The translations under genes were made by a program, and so were the position numbers. Below are positions 15,087 to 16,625 of a stretch of 16,625 bases of DNA, in pieces. The first letter of the stretch is position 1; each line of letters opens with the position of its first letter. A model generated the notes under the pieces. The model was given only the letters and a program-made list of their open reading frames with translations. It did not search any database and was not told the origin of the DNA. The stretch comes from Lentisphaeria bacterium (GTDB lineage Bacteria; Verrucomicrobiota; Lentisphaeria; Victivallales; UBA1829), in assembly GCA_003526375.1 (NCBI GenBank), contig DPDG01000031.1, positions 16,641 to 33,265 of the forward strand. Reading direction: 5' to 3'.

Positions 15087-15922
15087 GCGAAAACGCTCAT
15101 GATCGTTGTATTGTCACGCGCGCCCCTCTGGAGCACAAGATGCATCAGGCGGCGCACTGCCTGTGACGGCTCAAAAGAGTCGAACAGGGTTTTCCGGATT
15201 TCATCCACGCCCACATGCAGCGTAAGCCCGTCCGAGCAGAGCAGATAACGGTCCCCGAACTGGCGGTCATAGACATGAATCTCCGGCTCCGTATGTTCAA
15301 CGGGCCCCACGGAGCGTGTAATGATATGCGCATAAGGATGCGTTTTCGCCTCCTCCTGCGTCAGCCTGCCGCACAGAATCAGCTCATTTACAAGGCTGTG
15401 ATCCACGGTCAGCAGCATCAATTCCCCATTGCGCAGGCGATACAGACGGCTGTCGCCGCAGTGGGCGGCTGCAACCCATTCGTCCGCCATGATCATGACG
15501 GCAAGCGTTGTTCCCATCGGTTTAGTGCCGTAGGAGTCATTGATCCTGAATATGGCGTCGTTGATTTCCAGAACGGAATGCGTCAGAAATTCCACAGCAT
15601 CCTGTGACGTAAGCTTTTCCGTGGAGGAAACCAGCCTGCGCCAGCGCATAAGAAGCATTTTACAGACAAGCTTGCTTGCCACCTCCCCGTTTTCGTTTCC
15701 GCCGATCCCGTCCGCCACGGCGGCAATAATCCGCGAACCGTCCGCATCCAGAGCATAAAAGAAACTGTCTTCGTTGTTCCGCCGGACAAGCCCCTTGTGA
15801 GAATCAGCGGCAATGCTTGCGCGGTCAATCCGCGTCAAAGCGTGCGGGTCATCCGGGATCGCCGTCTTCCCGGAGAATCCCGCTGTTTCCGTTTTTACCG
15901 CCTGCAAATCTTTCTCTGCCAT
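15083..15922 (-). CDS. PP2C-family serine/threonine protein phosphatase
   Basis: 279 residues with all bacterial PP2C (PPM) motifs: RRNNEDS (48-53, metal-binding D52), VADGIGGNENGEVAS (69-83, D71 and G72), MGTTLAV (136-142), AHCGDSRLYRLRNGEL (153-168), DHSLV (174-178), ITRSVG (201-206), LLCSDGL (227-233, D231) and ARDNTTIMSV (268-277, D270). It should be an Mn/Mg-dependent phosphatase acting on phospho-Ser/Thr. There is no membrane segment. A ~30-residue N-terminal extension precedes the domain. The ATG at 15922 has only a weak GGTTGGA upstream. No partner kinase is in the window. It is the first gene of a two-gene unit with the GT-C/TPR transferase, overlapping it by 4 bases. Confidence 0.93.
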   Translation of the reverse strand: MAEKDLQAVKTETAGFSGKTAIPDDPHALTRIDRASIAADSHKGLVRRNNEDSFFYALDADGSRIIAAVADGIGGNENGEVASKLVCKMLLMRWRRLVSSTEKLTSQDAVEFLTHSVLEINDAIFRINDSYGTKPMGTTLAVMIMADEWVAAAHCGDSRLYRLRNGELMLLTVDHSLVNELILCGRLTQEEAKTHPYAHIITRSVGPVEHTEPEIHVYDRQFGDRYLLCSDGLTLHVGVDEIRKTLFDSFEPSQAVRRLMHLVLQRGARDNTTIMSVFA

Positions 15923-15963
15923 TTTCCAACCGCCGTAATGCTGTCCCGTTTTCAGATCTCTTT

Positions 15964-15991
15964 AATATAGCGGACATGCCGGAAAAAACAA
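15964..15991 (-). promoter_or_regulatory. Putative promoter of the phosphatase-glycosyltransferase unit
   Basis: On the minus strand TTGTTT (15986-15991), a 16-base spacer and TATATT (15964-15969) lie about 40 bases before the phosphatase start. The upstream stretch has repeated GCCGGAA/TTCCGGC heptamers (15978-15984, 16001-16007), which could pair or be bound by a protein. The rest of 15992-16134 shows no gene I accept. Confidence 0.4.
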
Positions 15992-16134
15992 TCCCCGGAG
16001 TTCCGGCAAGCTCCGTATTTATTCTCATTTTCTGTTTTTCCGGCAAAATAAATAAATTACCCGGAGGCAAACAACGGATATCGGAAAGCCGGATCAACGA
16101 TGAAAAACCGAAACGATATGGCGCACGCCGCTGA

Positions 16135-16164
16135 CCTGCGGCGGCTCCATCCGTTCGCCGCAGG
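16135..16164 (-). terminator. G/C-rich hairpin downstream of the TSCPD gene
   Basis: CCTGCGGCG (16135-16143) and CGCCGCAGG (16156-16164) form a perfect 9-bp stem with a 12-base loop, 36 bases beyond the TSCPD stop. No T-run follows on either strand, so Rho-independent termination is uncertain. Confidence 0.4.
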
Positions 16165-16200
16165 AGAACTGATTTCCCGTATGCTCTGCGCGGGAGCAGT

Positions 16201-16482
16201 TTATTTTTTCTTTTCCTTATACATTTTCAATGCAGCGGCAAGCTGATCCGGACATGAGGTCGGTTTACCGCCGCAACTGATGCCGGAGAGCTTTTGAATG
16301 ACAGTGTCGATATCCATTCCCTGCACCAGCATTGAGATCCCCAGCAGGTTGCCGGGGCATCCTCCGATGAATTCCAGCGATTCTATTTTATGATCCTTGA
16401 TTTCCAGAATGATTTCCTCGCTGCAAACCATATCCGAAGTGTGGAAAGAGATCTTGTCCACCTTGTCTTTATTATCGCTCAT
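16201..16482 (-). CDS. Small TSCPD-domain protein (TIGR03905-like)
   Basis: 93 residues. The TSCPD signature is CGGKPTSCPDQLA (70-82), preceded by the companion motif GGCPGNLLGIS (40-50). Four cysteines (C20, C42, C70, C77) are placed as a possible metal-binding set. TSCPD domains also form the C-terminus of B12-dependent class II ribonucleotide reductases (NrdJ), where the cysteines are thought to help reductive chemistry; the stand-alone protein has no assigned function. AGGAG nine bases before the ATG and a good promoter upstream fix the start. The same frame stays open upstream to the window edge, but that stretch contains the promoter and I read it as non-coding. A lysine-rich tail ends the protein. 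Confidence 0.82.
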   Translation of the reverse strand: MSDNKDKVDKISFHTSDMVCSEEIILEIKDHKIESLEFIGGCPGNLLGISMLVQGMDIDTVIQKLSGISCGGKPTSCPDQLAAALKMYKEKKK

Positions 16483-16512
16483 CTTGATTTTCTCCTGATT
16501 TTTGAAGTCGGT

Positions 16513-16547
16513 ATTATATTCCGCTTTCGTTAAAATTACAAGCGGAA
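16513..16547 (-). promoter_or_regulatory. Promoter and overlapping dyad upstream of the TSCPD gene
   Basis: On the minus strand TTGTAA (16536-16541), a 17-base spacer and TATAAT (16513-16518) lie about 30 bases before the start codon. A perfect 8-bp inverted repeat, TTCCGCTT (16519-16526) and AAGCGGAA (16540-16547) on the + strand, spans the whole spacer and the -35 box. A protein bound there would block RNA polymerase, so it is a good operator candidate. Confidence 0.6.
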
Positions 16548-16625
16548 AGCATGGAGATCTCAGTGATTCGCGATCCTGGTCAGGAATCAGGAAAAGACGG
16601 TAAACTTGGTTTGCCGAGGTGCAGG

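Noticed and set aside
15817..16134. 105-residue plus frame opposite the phosphatase start
   Set aside because: It covers the phosphatase N-terminus and promoter and looks like a shadow, Arg- and Pro-rich.
16551..16625. ATG-initiated frame open to the right edge on the plus strand
   Set aside because: Only 25 codons are visible, with no good ribosome-binding site and a start inside the TSCPD upstream region; a palindrome-like TCCTGGTCAGGA at about 16574-16585 suggests non-coding DNA. More sequence is needed to judge it.

Overview
The window reads like a chromosomal segment of a free-living or gut Gram-negative bacterium of the Lentisphaerae type (Victivallis-like). This is inferred from content: a stand-alone pseudopilin with an H-X9-DG motif, a GntR-type DNA-binding domain fused to a LacI-type sugar-sensing domain, and a cluster of unusual glycoside hydrolases. 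No rRNA or other taxonomic marker is present, so the assignment is tentative.

Left part (1-3070): the last codons of an unidentified + strand gene converge on a GNAT acetyltransferase gene (-). A tRNA-Leu(CAG) gene (-) follows, then the gene for the single-strand DNA exonuclease RecJ (+), and 6 bases after its stop a tRNA-Leu(UAA) gene (+) closed by a strong hairpin terminator. Positions 3071-3977 hold no convincing gene. They are A/T-rich and carry several short palindromes and four copies of the 10-mer CCCCTGCTCT in alternating orientation.

Middle part (3978-13041): a glycan-utilisation locus. A GH20-type hexosaminidase gene (-) is divergent from a four-gene + strand operon with gaps of only 31-35 bases: GntR/LacI-type regulator, H-X9-DG pseudopilin, a 1286-residue secreted multidomain protein with a probable TIM-barrel hydrolase region, and a GH78-like alpha-L-rhamnosidase. 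Two well-formed promoters face away from each other in the 192-base spacer. My model is that the secreted protein, perhaps with the pseudopilin, handles a polymer outside the cytoplasm. The GH20 and GH78-like enzymes, which lack signal peptides, would finish oligosaccharides inside, under control of the sugar-sensing regulator.

Right part (13047-16625, all -): a PP2C-type protein phosphatase gene overlaps by four bases (ATGA) a gene for a GT-C-fold membrane glycosyltransferase with a long C-terminal TPR domain. Upstream lies a small four-cysteine TSCPD-domain protein with its own promoter and a striking dyad over the promoter spacer.
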